The notes under the pieces are model-generated. The model was not told the DNA's origin. It did not search any database and saw only the letters and a list, made by a program, of their open reading frames with translations. The translations under genes were made by a program, and so were the position numbers. A stretch of DNA of 64,000 bases from Akkermansia sp. (lineage in GTDB: Bacteria > Verrucomicrobiota > Verrucomicrobiia > Verrucomicrobiales > Akkermansiaceae): positions 1 to 64,000 of the forward strand of contig JAFQEF010000108.1 of assembly GCA_017399165.1 (NCBI GenBank), read 5' to 3'. Each line of letters begins with the position of its first letter. Position 1 is the first letter of the stretch. Below are positions 18,197 through 27,509 of this stretch, one piece after another.

Positions 18197-19126
18197 ATGA
18201 TTATCAACGACACACAAATTCAGACGGAAGCCGAGGCATACAAGGCTCGTATTATCGGTGACGCTATTGTAACCGCTTTCGGTGCTCACAAGATTAACTT
18301 CTCTGACTTCTCTAATGACTTTAGCGGAGTTTATGGTAACGCAGGTTCTACTATTCGTGTTCCTCTTATCGGTAAGACTGGTGGTGTTCAGTCTGCTAAC
18401 GCTGACGGTACTGATGACTTTTCTATTGGTACTAAGACTACCCAGTATGTAGACCTTGAACTTTCCTTGAAGTATGTAACAGCTCCTCTTACCATTGGTG
18501 AGTTAGAAACTGGTGCAGCCCTTTCTGACTGGGCTACTAGCCTCGCAGCCGATGTAGTAGAAGATGTACAGAAGACTCTTGAAAACAAGGTAATAGCCAG
18601 CGGTAAGAGTATTGTAATTGGTACTGCTGATGACTTTACCGTATCTACGCTTATTAAGAAGGTTCGCCCTGAGGTTCGTAAAGCAGGTGTTGCTGAACCT
18701 GTATGCTACCTTGAAGGTGGACATTATGCTTCTGTAATTCCAATGGACAAAGACGGTTTTGACGCTAATACTCCTCACTTTGGCTTCTCTAAGATTGCAG
18801 AATACACTTCCTATAATGACGGTGTAGTTGGTTTTGCTGCTTCACAGTCTGCTGTTGCAGTTGCCACTCGTATTCCACAGTCACTTATGCAGAATCCTTC
18901 CTACCTCACCAAGTACGCCTACCAGATGCCTGAACTTGGTATAAATGTATTGTACCTTGAATGGGCTAATCCCTCTAATGGTACAATGACCGCAGGTCTT
19001 TTCTACCTCATGGGTATGGAAGTTGCCAACGGTGATGCTTGCGCTGTATTGATGAGCGCTGAGCCTAGCGTTAGCGAGCCTAGCGAACCTACCGAAGGTG
19101 AGGATAACGAGACTACCGAAGGCTAA
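18197..19126 (+). CDS. Major capsid protein
   Basis: 309 residues with the look of an HK97-fold shell protein. VYGNAGSTIRVPLIGKTG and the stretch GHYASVIPMDKDGF through GVVGFAASQSAVAVATRIP parallel the prophage B capsid protein (HYAGLKPEDNDS through GVVGLLAAKNCMAVGMRAP). The C-terminal 20 residues are an acidic Ser/Glu/Pro tail. Codons are visibly richer in C and G than in the neighbours (for example GCT, AAG, ACT, CTT), as expected for the most abundant product. No in-frame TAG; ends in TAA before a terminator. Confidence 0.85.
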   Translation: MIINDTQIQTEAEAYKARIIGDAIVTAFGAHKINFSDFSNDFSGVYGNAGSTIRVPLIGKTGGVQSANADGTDDFSIGTKTTQYVDLELSLKYVTAPLTIGELETGAALSDWATSLAADVVEDVQKTLENKVIASGKSIVIGTADDFTVSTLIKKVRPEVRKAGVAEPVCYLEGGHYASVIPMDKDGFDANTPHFGFSKIAEYTSYNDGVVGFAASQSAVAVATRIPQSLMQNPSYLTKYAYQMPELGINVLYLEWANPSNGTMTAGLFYLMGMEVANGDACAVLMSAEPSVSEPSEPTEGEDNETTEG

Positions 19127-19166
19127 TCTCATTAGGAATAAGTAAAATCTATTTGTAAAACATCGG

Positions 19167-19198
19167 ATACCCTTACATTAGTAGGGGTATTCTTTTTT
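19167..19198 (+). terminator. Terminator behind the capsid gene
   Basis: ATACCCTTAC and GTAGGGGTAT pair with one bulge and run into seven T residues. Confidence 0.75.
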
Positions 19199-19199
19199 A

Positions 19200-19209
19200 G
19201 TAAATAATA
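19200..19209 (+). promoter_or_regulatory. TAAATAAT motif of the 19212 gene
   Basis: GTAAATAATA begins 12 nt before the ATG and touches the preceding terminator. Confidence 0.6.
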
Positions 19210-19211
19210 GT

Positions 19212-19526
19212 ATGAGTTTAACAGAAGTAATAAGTAATTCTTTTCAGCAGATACTACAAACTAACACAACTACCATAACCAATACTAAAAGTGGTATAAC
19301 TTTTTAGGGTATGGTTACAAGTGGTGACTTTGTAGCAGCCTTTACAGAGAGTGACCAAGATACTGAGTATTCTATTCAGATAACAACAATGAGAGATAAC
19401 AAGCCTAATACAGGTGATATTCTACTTATTGAGGGTAACAAGTACATTACTCAAACTGTACAGAGTAGAACCAATAGCCCATTGGTAAGAATTACTGCAT
19501 ACTTAACAAAGAAGAAAGTAAAGTAA
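19212..19526 (+). CDS. Head-tail connector, gpFII-like (one internal TAG)
   Basis: 104 residues read through TAG at 19305-19307; the host code stops at 31. The core (EYSIQITTMRDNKPNTGDIL, then IEGNKYITQTV) has the beta-strand pattern and GD turn of head-tail joining proteins. It resembles the prophage B gene at 55177 (RQGDRVTVGGELYTVAAV) in the same relative place after the capsid gene. Confidence 0.7.
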
Positions 19527-19530
19527 TAAC

Positions 19531-20370
19531 ATGGCAAGTCTTAAAAAGTTAAGTCAGACATTAGATGTAAGTGTTGGCTTCTTAAAGAACATAACTAAGA
19601 ACAAGAGAAGTAAGGATGACTTTTTAACTTCTAATACTGCTAACTGTTGTAGAGCCGTAGCAAGATATACAGGTTATTCTTCCAAAGAAAGGGCAGAAAA
19701 GGCTATAAGAAGTAATGTAAAGATGTTGTATGTAGCAAGTGATACTTTAGCCAACAGAATACTAAAACTTGCTAATAAGTATGGCGAAGTTAAGAAGAAG
19801 ATATTGAAAGAAGCAGCACTTGCGTTAAAGAGTAATAACTTTCAGGAATACAACAGGCTTATTAAGTCTAATAAAGAATTATCGGATTATAAAAGAAAGT
19901 GTGCCAAGAGTATTAAGAAAGAACTTATTGAAAAGTTACGAAGTGCTGAAAAGTCTAATACAGCAACAGCAAGGGCAATACTAATATCAGCAAAGTCTCC
20001 TAATGGTTACAAGATAGTAGTACCAAGAGACAAGATAGAGAAAGAAATTCAGAAGCGTCTTAAAAGATACGGTGCTGTTGCTTCACTTTTCTGGCAGAGT
20101 GCCAAGAAGTTAAACCCTAAAATTAAGCCTGATAAGTTACCTAAGGAGAAAAGGAAAAAGCATAAGATGACCAACGGAATGAGTTATAAAGCAGGTAGTA
20201 GTAATAACTCTGCTAGTGCAGTTATTAACCATAGGGCTGAGAAGTTAAACAGTAAGTTTAAGTCAAAACTACTAAAGCGTATAGCACAACAAGAAAAATT
20301 TTGGAGTAGGCAAGCAGAGAAGCAGATTATAGCAGCAGGGGTACTTAATAAGTTAATAGAAAAGGTATAA
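19531..20370 (+). CDS. Tail completion / minor tail protein
   Basis: 279 very basic residues (many Lys) with predicted helices throughout. The prophage B gene at the same place (54344-55180) codes for 278 residues with a similar basic C-terminus, so they are taken as counterparts of the HK97 gp10 / gpZ-type neck protein. The start follows the previous stop by four bases. No in-frame TAG. Function assigned by position. Confidence 0.6.
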   Translation: MASLKKLSQTLDVSVGFLKNITKNKRSKDDFLTSNTANCCRAVARYTGYSSKERAEKAIRSNVKMLYVASDTLANRILKLANKYGEVKKKILKEAALALKSNNFQEYNRLIKSNKELSDYKRKCAKSIKKELIEKLRSAEKSNTATARAILISAKSPNGYKIVVPRDKIEKEIQKRLKRYGAVASLFWQSAKKLNPKIKPDKLPKEKRKKHKMTNGMSYKAGSSNNSASAVINHRAEKLNSKFKSKLLKRIAQQEKFWSRQAEKQIIAAGVLNKLIEKV

Positions 20371-20377
20371 ATAATAA
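20367..20377 (+). promoter_or_regulatory. TAAATAAT motif of the 20380 gene
   Basis: ATAAATAATAA begins 13 nt before the ATG and overlaps the stop of the gene before. Confidence 0.55.
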
Positions 20378-20379
20378 CA

Positions 20380-20781
20380 ATGAAGAAGTTATACACAACA
20401 CTTACAGACATTCTTAAAGGTAGTGGTTATAATGTGGCAGATTGGGGTGAAGACTCACTTGAACCTGATGAGAGAACCCTACGCCTTGAAGTAGTAGAAC
20501 AGGAACAATTAGCCGCTAGTTTTGACATGTATTCTGCCACTTTCACAGTAACATTCTTACATGGTGATTGGGCAGAGAATGCTGTAAAGTTATCAGATGC
20601 TTTAATGACTTTCATACCAATGGAAGACAGACAAGATAACGATAGTAAGAATTTACCTGATAATTCTGCTAAACTTACTCTTCTTGAAGTGCCACAGTTT
20701 AGTGATATTCTGTGTGAATACGATAGCGAAACAGCAGAAGAAGAACATAGTGTAAGTGTAACAATCTATTACCAATACTAA
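20380..20781 (+). CDS. Tail terminator-like protein
   Basis: 133 residues, mixed alpha/beta, ending in TIYYQY. Size and place (after the neck gene, before the tube gene) fit a tail terminator (lambda gpU type); prophage B has a 145-residue protein at 53904-54341 in the same place. No diagnostic motif. Confidence 0.55.
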   Translation: MKKLYTTLTDILKGSGYNVADWGEDSLEPDERTLRLEVVEQEQLAASFDMYSATFTVTFLHGDWAENAVKLSDALMTFIPMEDRQDNDSKNLPDNSAKLTLLEVPQFSDILCEYDSETAEEEHSVSVTIYYQY

Positions 20782-20786
20782 AAGAA

Positions 20787-20797
20787 CTAAATAAAAG
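20787..20797 (+). promoter_or_regulatory. CTAAATAA motif of the tail tube gene
   Basis: CTAAATAAAAG begins 15 nt before ATG 20802. Confidence 0.6.
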
Positions 20798-20801
20798 ATA
20801 T

Positions 20802-21242
20802 ATGAGTACAACAAATTTAAAGAATGCAGCAGGAAGTGTTAAAGGTTACTTTGGTACTACTAAAAGCCGTGGTTTAGGTGGTGTTATCCAATCTCATAAC
20901 CATACGCTTGAAGCCGAAGAAGCCACAGCAGCAGATGAGAATGGCGATATTTGCTTTATTATGAAGTATAACAAGTCAGCAAAAGGTACTATTGAGTTGC
21001 TTATGTTGAACGATGAGGAAAGTAAAACAGCACGTCTTGAGTTAGTGCCTGGTGCAACTTTCACCATTCCTACTAATAAAGCACTTAGAGAAGTAGAAGG
21101 ACTTCCAATTATTGACACGGTAGAAGAATCCACTTCTAACGGTGAACTCGCTAAATTCACTATCTCTTATACTGCTAGACCTAACGTAACAGAGGCAATT
21201 AACGATTCAATTCTTGCTTCTGATGAACCTGATGAACAGTAA
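20802..21242 (+). CDS. Major tail tube protein
   Basis: 146 residues, rich in beta strands, with an acidic tail (DEPDEQ). Its place between the tail terminator gene and the assembly chaperones, and a terminator of its own, fit the abundant tube protein. The prophage B counterpart at 53472-53846 is smaller (124 residues). No in-frame TAG. Assigned by order and fold character. Confidence 0.6.
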   Translation: MSTTNLKNAAGSVKGYFGTTKSRGLGGVIQSHNHTLEAEEATAADENGDICFIMKYNKSAKGTIELLMLNDEESKTARLELVPGATFTIPTNKALREVEGLPIIDTVEESTSNGELAKFTISYTARPNVTEAINDSILASDEPDEQ

Positions 21243-21264
21243 AATTAAAGAATAACTAATAATT

Positions 21265-21298
21265 GCTACCAATTCTAGTAATGGAGTTGGTAGCATGT
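21265..21298 (+). terminator. Terminator behind the tail tube gene
   Basis: GCTACCAA and TTGGTAGC pair; the T run is short (ATGTTTTA). Confidence 0.6.
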
Positions 21299-21325
21299 TT
21301 TATAACTTAAACCCATAGACTAAAC

Positions 21326-21655
21326 ATGTTAAAATTTGACTTACAGAAAGTAGAAGACTTGGCTTTAATTGGCGTATTATTGAGTAAAGACAGATACCCT
21401 AAACAAGGTAGTAATTACATTACCCATGAGGGTAAAAGGGAACACTACGCTTATTATGAGGATGAGGTAAAGGAATTATTGAAAGATGTAGAAGATACGC
21501 CTGAGTATAAAGCAGCCTATCTTATGGCGGTATTCGTAGATGAAGCACGGAAACAAGTACCATTAGTAGTACATAAGTTACCTAACAATAAAGAAGTAAT
21601 GATACCTGCCAACATGAAGAAGCAGGATGTATTAGAGCTAATAAGTAAAATCTAA
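21326..21655 (+). CDS. Tail protein of unknown role
   Basis: 109 residues. The stretch KAAYLMAVFVDEARKQ, then EVMIPANM, resembles LAAIIVAFRNRQRLLDW and AFVPENA in the prophage B protein 48949-49374, so a conserved tail role is likely. It sits just before the tail assembly chaperone gene. No in-frame TAG. Confidence 0.6.
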   Translation: MLKFDLQKVEDLALIGVLLSKDRYPKQGSNYITHEGKREHYAYYEDEVKELLKDVEDTPEYKAAYLMAVFVDEARKQVPLVVHKLPNNKEVMIPANMKKQDVLELISKI

Positions 21656-21662
21656 GAACAGT

Positions 21663-22085
21663 ATGAGTAAAGAAGATTGGAAAGATTACCTTGTTACAGT
21701 AGGTGGTATAGAGTTTAGACCTGTTAGTATGGGAACATTAACTTTACTTTACAACATACAATCCCCACTTGTTGTAGGTGGTGAAGTTGAACCTTTAGAC
21801 TTCTGTGTATTCGCATGGATGCACGCAGCCCCTATTATGGAAGTGTTTGCAGCGGTAAAGAGTGGTACTTATATTAAAAAATCAGTATTATGGGGTGCAG
21901 AAGTTCCACCTGTTGTATTCGCTTCATACATTCCTGATACAATAGCAGCGTTAGCAGATGACCTAAGTAAAGTATTCATTGAAGAAAGTAGCGGTTATAT
22001 CCCTTTTCCTGTTCCCTCGCTACATAGGCAGTCATGGCTAGTGAGGGTATGGAATTTTATTACACGCCTCTTTCAGCGTGGTTAA
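21663..22085 (+). CDS. Tail assembly chaperone, G-like
   Basis: 140 residues. IEFRPVSMGTLTLLYNI near the start corresponds to LIVRPVSFGAMLVFRKM in the prophage B protein at 46480-46884. That protein lies in front of a programmed frameshift, and both precede or follow the tape measure gene. It would keep the tape measure soluble during tail assembly. A possible slippery site is noted under the next entry. Confidence 0.65.
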   Translation: MSKEDWKDYLVTVGGIEFRPVSMGTLTLLYNIQSPLVVGGEVEPLDFCVFAWMHAAPIMEVFAAVKSGTYIKKSVLWGAEVPPVVFASYIPDTIAALADDLSKVFIEESSGYIPFPVPSLHRQSWLVRVWNFITRLFQRG

Positions 22086-22219
22086 GTAACAGACTGTACA
22101 ACATACACAAGGCAGGTAAAACAGTAGTTCTACTTTCACAACATGAAGCACAGAAAGAAAAAACTACTAATGACCTTATTACAAGACTTGAAAATTTGAA
22201 TTCAACAGGGGAGTGGTAA
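22034..22219 (+). CDS. T-like extension of the tail assembly chaperone, -1 frame
   Basis: 61 codons from ATG 22034 overlap the end of the 21663 gene in the -1 frame. The heptamer C CCT TTT (22001-22007) could shift ribosomes into this frame, which then passes one TAG (22025-22027) and ends at TAA. The segment YYTPLSAWLSNRLYNIHKAG recalls KIWKMSYARGLMYLHAH in the prophage B T part. Independent initiation at the ATG is the alternative. Confidence 0.5.
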   Translation: MASEGMEFYYTPLSAWLSNRLYNIHKAGKTVVLLSQHEAQKEKTTNDLITRLENLNSTGEW

Positions 22220-22236
22220 TAATAACCACTCCCTTT
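22209..22236 (+). terminator. Terminator before the tape measure gene
   Basis: GGGAGTGGT and ACCACTCCC form a 9-bp stem overlapping the stop of the T-like frame. Confidence 0.7.
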
Positions 22237-22253
22237 AATATTCACTATTAAAA

Positions 22254-22264
22254 CTAAATAAAAG
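22254..22264 (+). promoter_or_regulatory. CTAAATAA motif of the tape measure gene
   Basis: CTAAATAAAAG begins 15 nt before ATG 22269. Confidence 0.6.
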
Positions 22265-22268
22265 CATA

Positions 22269-23792
22269 ATGTCAGCAGAAGTAAAGATTACAGCGAATAC
22301 AAGGGACGCACAGCAGAAGATACAGAGATTAAAGAAAGAAGTAGATAATCTTGACAAGTTAGCAAAGAAGCCTAAAACTATCAATGTAAAAGGTAATGGT
22401 AAGTTAGGTGGTGTTGCAGGGGCAGCAGGTGGTGCTATTGGTGCAGGTGCAGTAGCAACAGGAAACTTGATAGCAGATGCCATTAAAGGATTTATTAAAC
22501 AATACATACCTTCTGTAGCAAGATTGAGTGCAGGATTACTTGGTAAAGGTTTTGGATTACAAGAATTGGAGCGTGCTGTTACTAGAATCACGCCGAAATT
22601 CCGTAGTTTAATAGATGCGCTTGACACTTTCGGAAACCCTGGGACAGAAGCACTTGACAGGGCTGACAGAATAGACGCTTTAGATGATGAGAGAAGAAGC
22701 CACAACTCACAATCCTTAGCAGAAGAATATGCTTATAGTAGGGCATTCTCTAACATAGCTGGTGTGAATGGTAATCAGTTAGTAGATAGGGTTCAATCTC
22801 TACTTGACATGGCTACAAGTGGTAGTATTAGTGAAATGGATAGAGCGTGGAAGCAGTTGGACGGTTTTGGCGTTACCTATGAGGATATACAAAAAGGTAG
22901 CACATGGCAAGTTTTACAGAAGATGTTAGCAGCGTATGCAGCAGCAGGTGCAGACGGTGAGAATGAACTTGAACCTAACATGCAGCAGATTGTTGGTAAA
23001 AGACAAATGGCAGCGGTTAGAAAGATTGGGGACGGTTCAGAACTTGCACAACAGGCAGCAGAACTTACTAAAGAATTCAATGAGAGAATACAGAACCAAC
23101 AAGAGATTCTACAAGAAGCAGCACAATCAGAAGTAACAAGAGCCAAGGCAGACATACAGAACATGGCAATACCACAAGAAGGGTTACATTATATCAATGA
23201 AGAAGCAGATAACCAATTATCTACAGCAGAGTTAAAGACAGGTATGATAGGTGATGTAGATAAAGCAGGTGAAGCAGTAGGATAGATGTTAAGTGAAGTA
23301 GCAGACATGGCTGACCCTGCTATACAAGAAATTAAAGATAAGGTATTGAGTAGCCTATTACCCTCTTGGTTGGCAGGTGGTGACAGTAATACCGCTATTG
23401 GTAATATCAATGTAGAGCATGGTAATATCAATGTACAGGAAGCGAACCCTTTAACAGTTCAACCACCTACGGAGATTAACACAAGTGGGGCTTTAACTTT
23501 GTTACATAATAACGCTACACCTGTTCCACCTTCTGTATTAGAGCCAGCAGAGAGTATAACCTTACCTAGACAAGAAGTAACTGTTACTGCTATGGGTTCA
23601 ACATAGCAACCTGTTACATTACCTAAGGCAGAAGTAGATATGAGTGCAGCAATTAGACAACTTACCACAGAGATTAAGAACAATACTTCTGCTAGTAAAA
23701 CTGCTACTGATGTAATGAGAAACTTACAAGTACGAAACACTACTACAAGTAGTGGTAATAGTGATGTAACCAACATATCAACTTTTGCTTAA
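22269..23792 (+). CDS. Tape measure protein (two internal TAG)
   Basis: 507 residues through TAG at 23283-23285 and 23604-23606. A coiled-coil N-terminus (residues 1-45) is followed by a Gly/Ala-rich hydrophobic segment (GGVAGAAGGAIGAGAVATGN) and long helices, as in tape measure proteins, which set tail length and are injected with the DNA. The host code would cut it at 338. The prophage B counterpart (46939-48936) has 665 residues, so this phage should have a shorter tail. Confidence 0.75.
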
Positions 23793-23805
23793 TACTAATA
23801 ACGAA

Positions 23806-23817
23806 CTAAATAATAAC
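23806..23817 (+). promoter_or_regulatory. CTAAATAA motif of the 23822 gene
   Basis: CTAAATAATAAC begins 16 nt before the ATG. Confidence 0.6.
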
Positions 23818-23821
23818 AACA

Positions 23822-25168
23822 ATGTATAACACTTTATACCAGAAGCCAGATGTAGAACTCCCCTACAACATTGATAACCGATACAGTAAGAGTATTCAAG
23901 AAGGAATAACAAAAGAGAAATGGGAATGTAGGTGGGTAGTATTGACAGAAGAAGTTAATGAGTTTATTAGTAATCTTGAAAAGAGTTACAATAACTTAGC
24001 CCTTGTAGATGTTACCAGAGATGATAGAGGGCCTTTAACTGTATTGACTGCTAATTATGGTGATAGTGGCTTGACCAATGGTTATGACGGTGACGGTGAA
24101 ATTTCATGGTGGACTTTTGGCGGTTCTGTGTATAGTTACCACATTAGACGCTGGGTAACTAATACTGCTAGTGATATTAAAAACTTCTGTACCTCATGTG
24201 TGGCAAACTACGGTTATAATAAGGATGAGGTAACAGTTAATTGTAACCCTATAGCAGGTGAGCCAAGGGTAATGTGTGAAGCAACTTTCACCCCTAACAT
24301 TGAAAACCTTGACGAAGAAGGTAATTATAGTGGTGGTGACTTCAACGATGACGAAGCAGATGAAGAAGGACTTGTTGAACAAGGTAACAGTATACAGTTC
24401 AATAGTTCTACGGATAGTATGGCAGTTCCTACAAGTTCTTATGTATCGGTAAAATTAGAGTGTTCGCTAATGGATGCTGACAATCTTATTGCACTTGTAG
24501 GGCGTATAGATAGTGGTGAATTGGTATACCGTGAATCAGGTACATATGGTGGTACTATGCCACCAAGTAGCGGTTGGTATTATGCTGACGATAACCCACA
24601 AGCCTTACGCAGACCAGCAGTATCAGAAGACGGTATTTTAACAGCAGATAATGTTGCAAGATGTAGGGCAGCAATGCAGAATGTACCAGAAGCAAGTTTT
24701 ACTTCAATACGAGTAACAAAAACTTCTACAATTAGCAGCCGTACCAAGATAACTAACCAGACCTTACAGAACAGGTTCAATGAAACAGGTACAACACAAC
24801 AAGGTAGTATTGGTAGTGGTAGTGGTTCTGCTAATAATGGTGGACAAAACCCAGAAAATGACATACCAGGCACTAACGGTAATATAGGTATTGAAAACAA
24901 CCCTTCCTTGAATGCAGGTGGTGCAAGTATTCAAATTCCACAGAATTGTTGGGTTGCAACAGACCCAGAAGGACATACATACCCCCTTGTATGTGGTTGG
25001 CTCAATGAGGGAACTTCTTTTGACGCTACCACAGTTAAGAGTAACTACACCACAGATAGAAGAGTATATTATACAGGAACAATGACACAGAGTTATAGAA
25101 CAACAGCTACTTTTGCTAACCTTGAAAGTGGATGTAATAGCGGTAGTGGTACGCCAATCAATTTATAA
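23822..25168 (+). CDS. Minor tail protein (distal tail region)
   Basis: 448 residues, rich in beta strands, Gly, Ser and Asn, with no TAG. It follows the tape measure gene and is the place-match of the 262-residue prophage B protein at 45381-46169. Such proteins build the tail tip or baseplate hub. The low-complexity part GSGSGSANNGGQ near residue 330 may be a linker. No enzymatic motif was recognised. Confidence 0.55.
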   Translation: MYNTLYQKPDVELPYNIDNRYSKSIQEGITKEKWECRWVVLTEEVNEFISNLEKSYNNLALVDVTRDDRGPLTVLTANYGDSGLTNGYDGDGEISWWTFGGSVYSYHIRRWVTNTASDIKNFCTSCVANYGYNKDEVTVNCNPIAGEPRVMCEATFTPNIENLDEEGNYSGGDFNDDEADEEGLVEQGNSIQFNSSTDSMAVPTSSYVSVKLECSLMDADNLIALVGRIDSGELVYRESGTYGGTMPPSSGWYYADDNPQALRRPAVSEDGILTADNVARCRAAMQNVPEASFTSIRVTKTSTISSRTKITNQTLQNRFNETGTTQQGSIGSGSGSANNGGQNPENDIPGTNGNIGIENNPSLNAGGASIQIPQNCWVATDPEGHTYPLVCGWLNEGTSFDATTVKSNYTTDRRVYYTGTMTQSYRTTATFANLESGCNSGSGTPINL

Positions 25169-25192
25169 CACTAAACCAAGAATTGATTTATT

Positions 25193-27175
25193 ATGGTAGT
25201 AAAAAATGTAGGTAGAGGTGAACCAATAACAGCATTCTGGGCGAATAGCCTCGTAAATGAAGTAAACCTTAAACAAGGTATACATTTATCAGGGCGTAGT
25301 ATTCCTAGACCCTCAATGAGAAATTTACAACTTTCTAGTGAGCCTGCTTTCCAGATTCGTTATACTAAGAGTGGTGATGTTACCTTGAATGCAGGACAGG
25401 TTTACATTAATGGGTTATTAGTAGGAGCAGGTAATCCTGACGAAGACGGTAATGTAACAGGTGTAGTAGATAAACACTCATACAACCAATACAGCAGCCT
25501 TAAAGATTGGGACGCTAACAGCGTTCATACAATGCAAGATTTAGATGACTTACCAGAATGGTATGTTGTAATTACTGCACCTAAAGTAGTTAATTCTTCT
25601 AATATACATGAAGCAGAAGCAACACTTATAAAACAGGCTAAGGGAAGTAAACCACCTGAGCAACCTAAACAGAATACTGATACAGGTAATAATGGTAGTG
25701 ATTCTACTACCGAAGAAGAGGAAAAGATGTGGTGTTGCATTCAAATTTCTAAGGTGGTTAATGGTTAGTTGCTACAATTAGTAAGTGGTTCAATCTTCAT
25801 ATCTATCGCTACTGTATCCTTGGTAAGTGGTGACGGTATTCTTATTGAACCTGACGAAAAGGGCGAAGTATATAAGGTGAATCTGTATATATCTTTCATA
25901 GCAGATGACGGTATTGAAATTTCTGAGGGTTACGAACCACAAGAAGAAGATGAAGAGAATAATACTGATAGTGGTAATAACTCTACTCCTGAGGATGAAG
26001 ACAAGCCTAAGCCTCACCCTAAGAAAGTTATTCGTATTAAAGCAACTAATAAAAATATGTCATTTATTGGTATTGACGGTATTACCGTTCATGATGAAGT
26101 GATGAATGTAGATGTAAGTAATGAAAATGACCCTGTTAATAAGTGGGTTCAAACAAGAGTTATAACAATAGAACATGACATTAAATCCTTTATTGGTAAA
26201 GATAACATTAAAATATCAGTAGAACATATTACAGATGAATTTACAGACCCTAATACAAATGAAACTACTTCTACAACTAAGAAGTGTATAGTAATTCAGC
26301 AAGATAAGCCAACTAGGTTATCCTTTATAGGTGATGACGGTATTACCGTTAGCCAATCAGAAGAAGAAGTTGCTACTACTGATGACGAAGGTAACGCTAC
26401 AACAGAAAAGGTTACAGTAGTTACTATTAAAGGTGAACAAGTAGGTAAGTTTTCATTCATTGGTATTGACGGTATTACCGTTGCACAATCAGAAGAAGAA
26501 GTTTCTACTACTGATGAACAAGGTAACGCCATTACTGATGACCAAGGTAACGCTGTTACTGAGAAAATGCAAATAGTGACCATTGGCAACGCTAACAATA
26601 ACGAGTATGAATTTATAGGTAAGGACGGTGTAGAAGTTACCACAGAAGAAACTACCGCTACTGTGGATGGAAAAGAAGTAAAGAAGACCAAGGTAACAAT
26701 AGGGGCTTCTGTGATAGCAGATGTAGATGTTGATGTAAGAGGGGGGGAGAATGTAACCGTGGATAAGACTACTGAGGGAACTACGCAAGTATTCACAGTT
26801 AATACTACTACCCCTGAGGTAGAACAAATAAGTATAGTAGCAGGTGACGGTATTACAGTTACTCATTCAAGCAACACTTATACAATTAGTGCTACTATCA
26901 GCGGTATTACCTATGACTTTGACCCTTCTTGGTTCACAGTAACAAATAACAATGTTACAATCAATGAAGCAAAACTTGACGAAGTAGCAGAGGGACTAGC
27001 AAAAAATGTATCTTCACAAATTGTTTCTACAACTTCTGCCACAATTGATACTTGGACTGATACCACAGGTTACAGGGGTTACAGCGGTAGTATTGTTGCC
27101 ACTATTAATACTACAAGTGGAGAAAGTGCTAACTGTTCTATAAGTTCTATATCAGACCCTAAACCAGAAGAATAA
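25193..27175 (+). CDS. Large tail-tip protein with repeats (one internal TAG)
   Basis: 660 residues through TAG at 25766-25768; the host code would stop at 191. The middle carries four or five copies of a roughly 40-residue unit beginning FIGIDGITV or FIGDDGITV. The C-terminus (YDFDPSWFTVTNNNVTI, then LDEVAEGLAKNV) clearly matches the end of the prophage B protein 44082-45296 (FDPEWFDVSEDGEVTI, LATVAEELAAEM). The TAG joins two parts that are one gene in the other phage. Probable role: tail tip or fibre-attachment structure. Confidence 0.75.
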
Positions 27176-27179
27176 CAGC

Positions 27180-27452
27180 ATGGAAAAATCAGTAACAATA
27201 AATGAAGAAAAAATAAACCAACTGTTAGCAGAGAAAATAGCAGCATACTGGAACGGTAAAATAATAAATGTTACTTCTGGTGTTGGTGCTCAATGGTCGG
27301 ACTGGACAGGTGATGAAACAAATTGGCGTTATAGAGTTTAGGGAACGCTAGACAGAGTAGAAGCAGTTACAGGTGTTATATCCGCTACTGCTAACGGTAA
27401 TACAGTAGAGTTTCAGATTAATTACACTATCAGCATACAAAACATTGGCTAA
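27180..27452 (+). CDS. Small tail protein (one internal TAG)
   Basis: 90 residues read through TAG at 27339-27341. VISATANGNTVEFQINYTI after the TAG matches DISATAAGNTISIRLAFEV in the prophage B protein 43733-43981, which also ends the tail block. The host code would remove this conserved part. Function unknown. Confidence 0.75.
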
Positions 27453-27460
27453 TCTTAATG

Positions 27461-27485
27461 AGGGTGGAGCAATCCACCCTTTACT
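27461..27485 (+). terminator. Terminator at the end of the tail block
   Basis: AGGGTGGA and TCCACCCT form an 8-bp stem with a GCAA tetraloop. Confidence 0.75.
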
Positions 27486-27490
27486 TTTAA

Positions 27491-27502
27491 CTAAATAATA
27501 AC
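27491..27502 (+). promoter_or_regulatory. CTAAATAA motif of the glycosyltransferase-like pair
   Basis: CTAAATAATAAC begins 19 nt before ATG 27510, about 10 nt after the terminator stem. Confidence 0.6.
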
Positions 27503-27509
27503 GATAACG

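Noticed and set aside
6114-27452. In-frame TAG codons as signs of a decaying prophage or assembly errors
   Set aside because: Only TAG occurs, at least twelve times, with no TAA, TGA or frameshift interruption; conserved sequence continues after each, which random decay would not produce.
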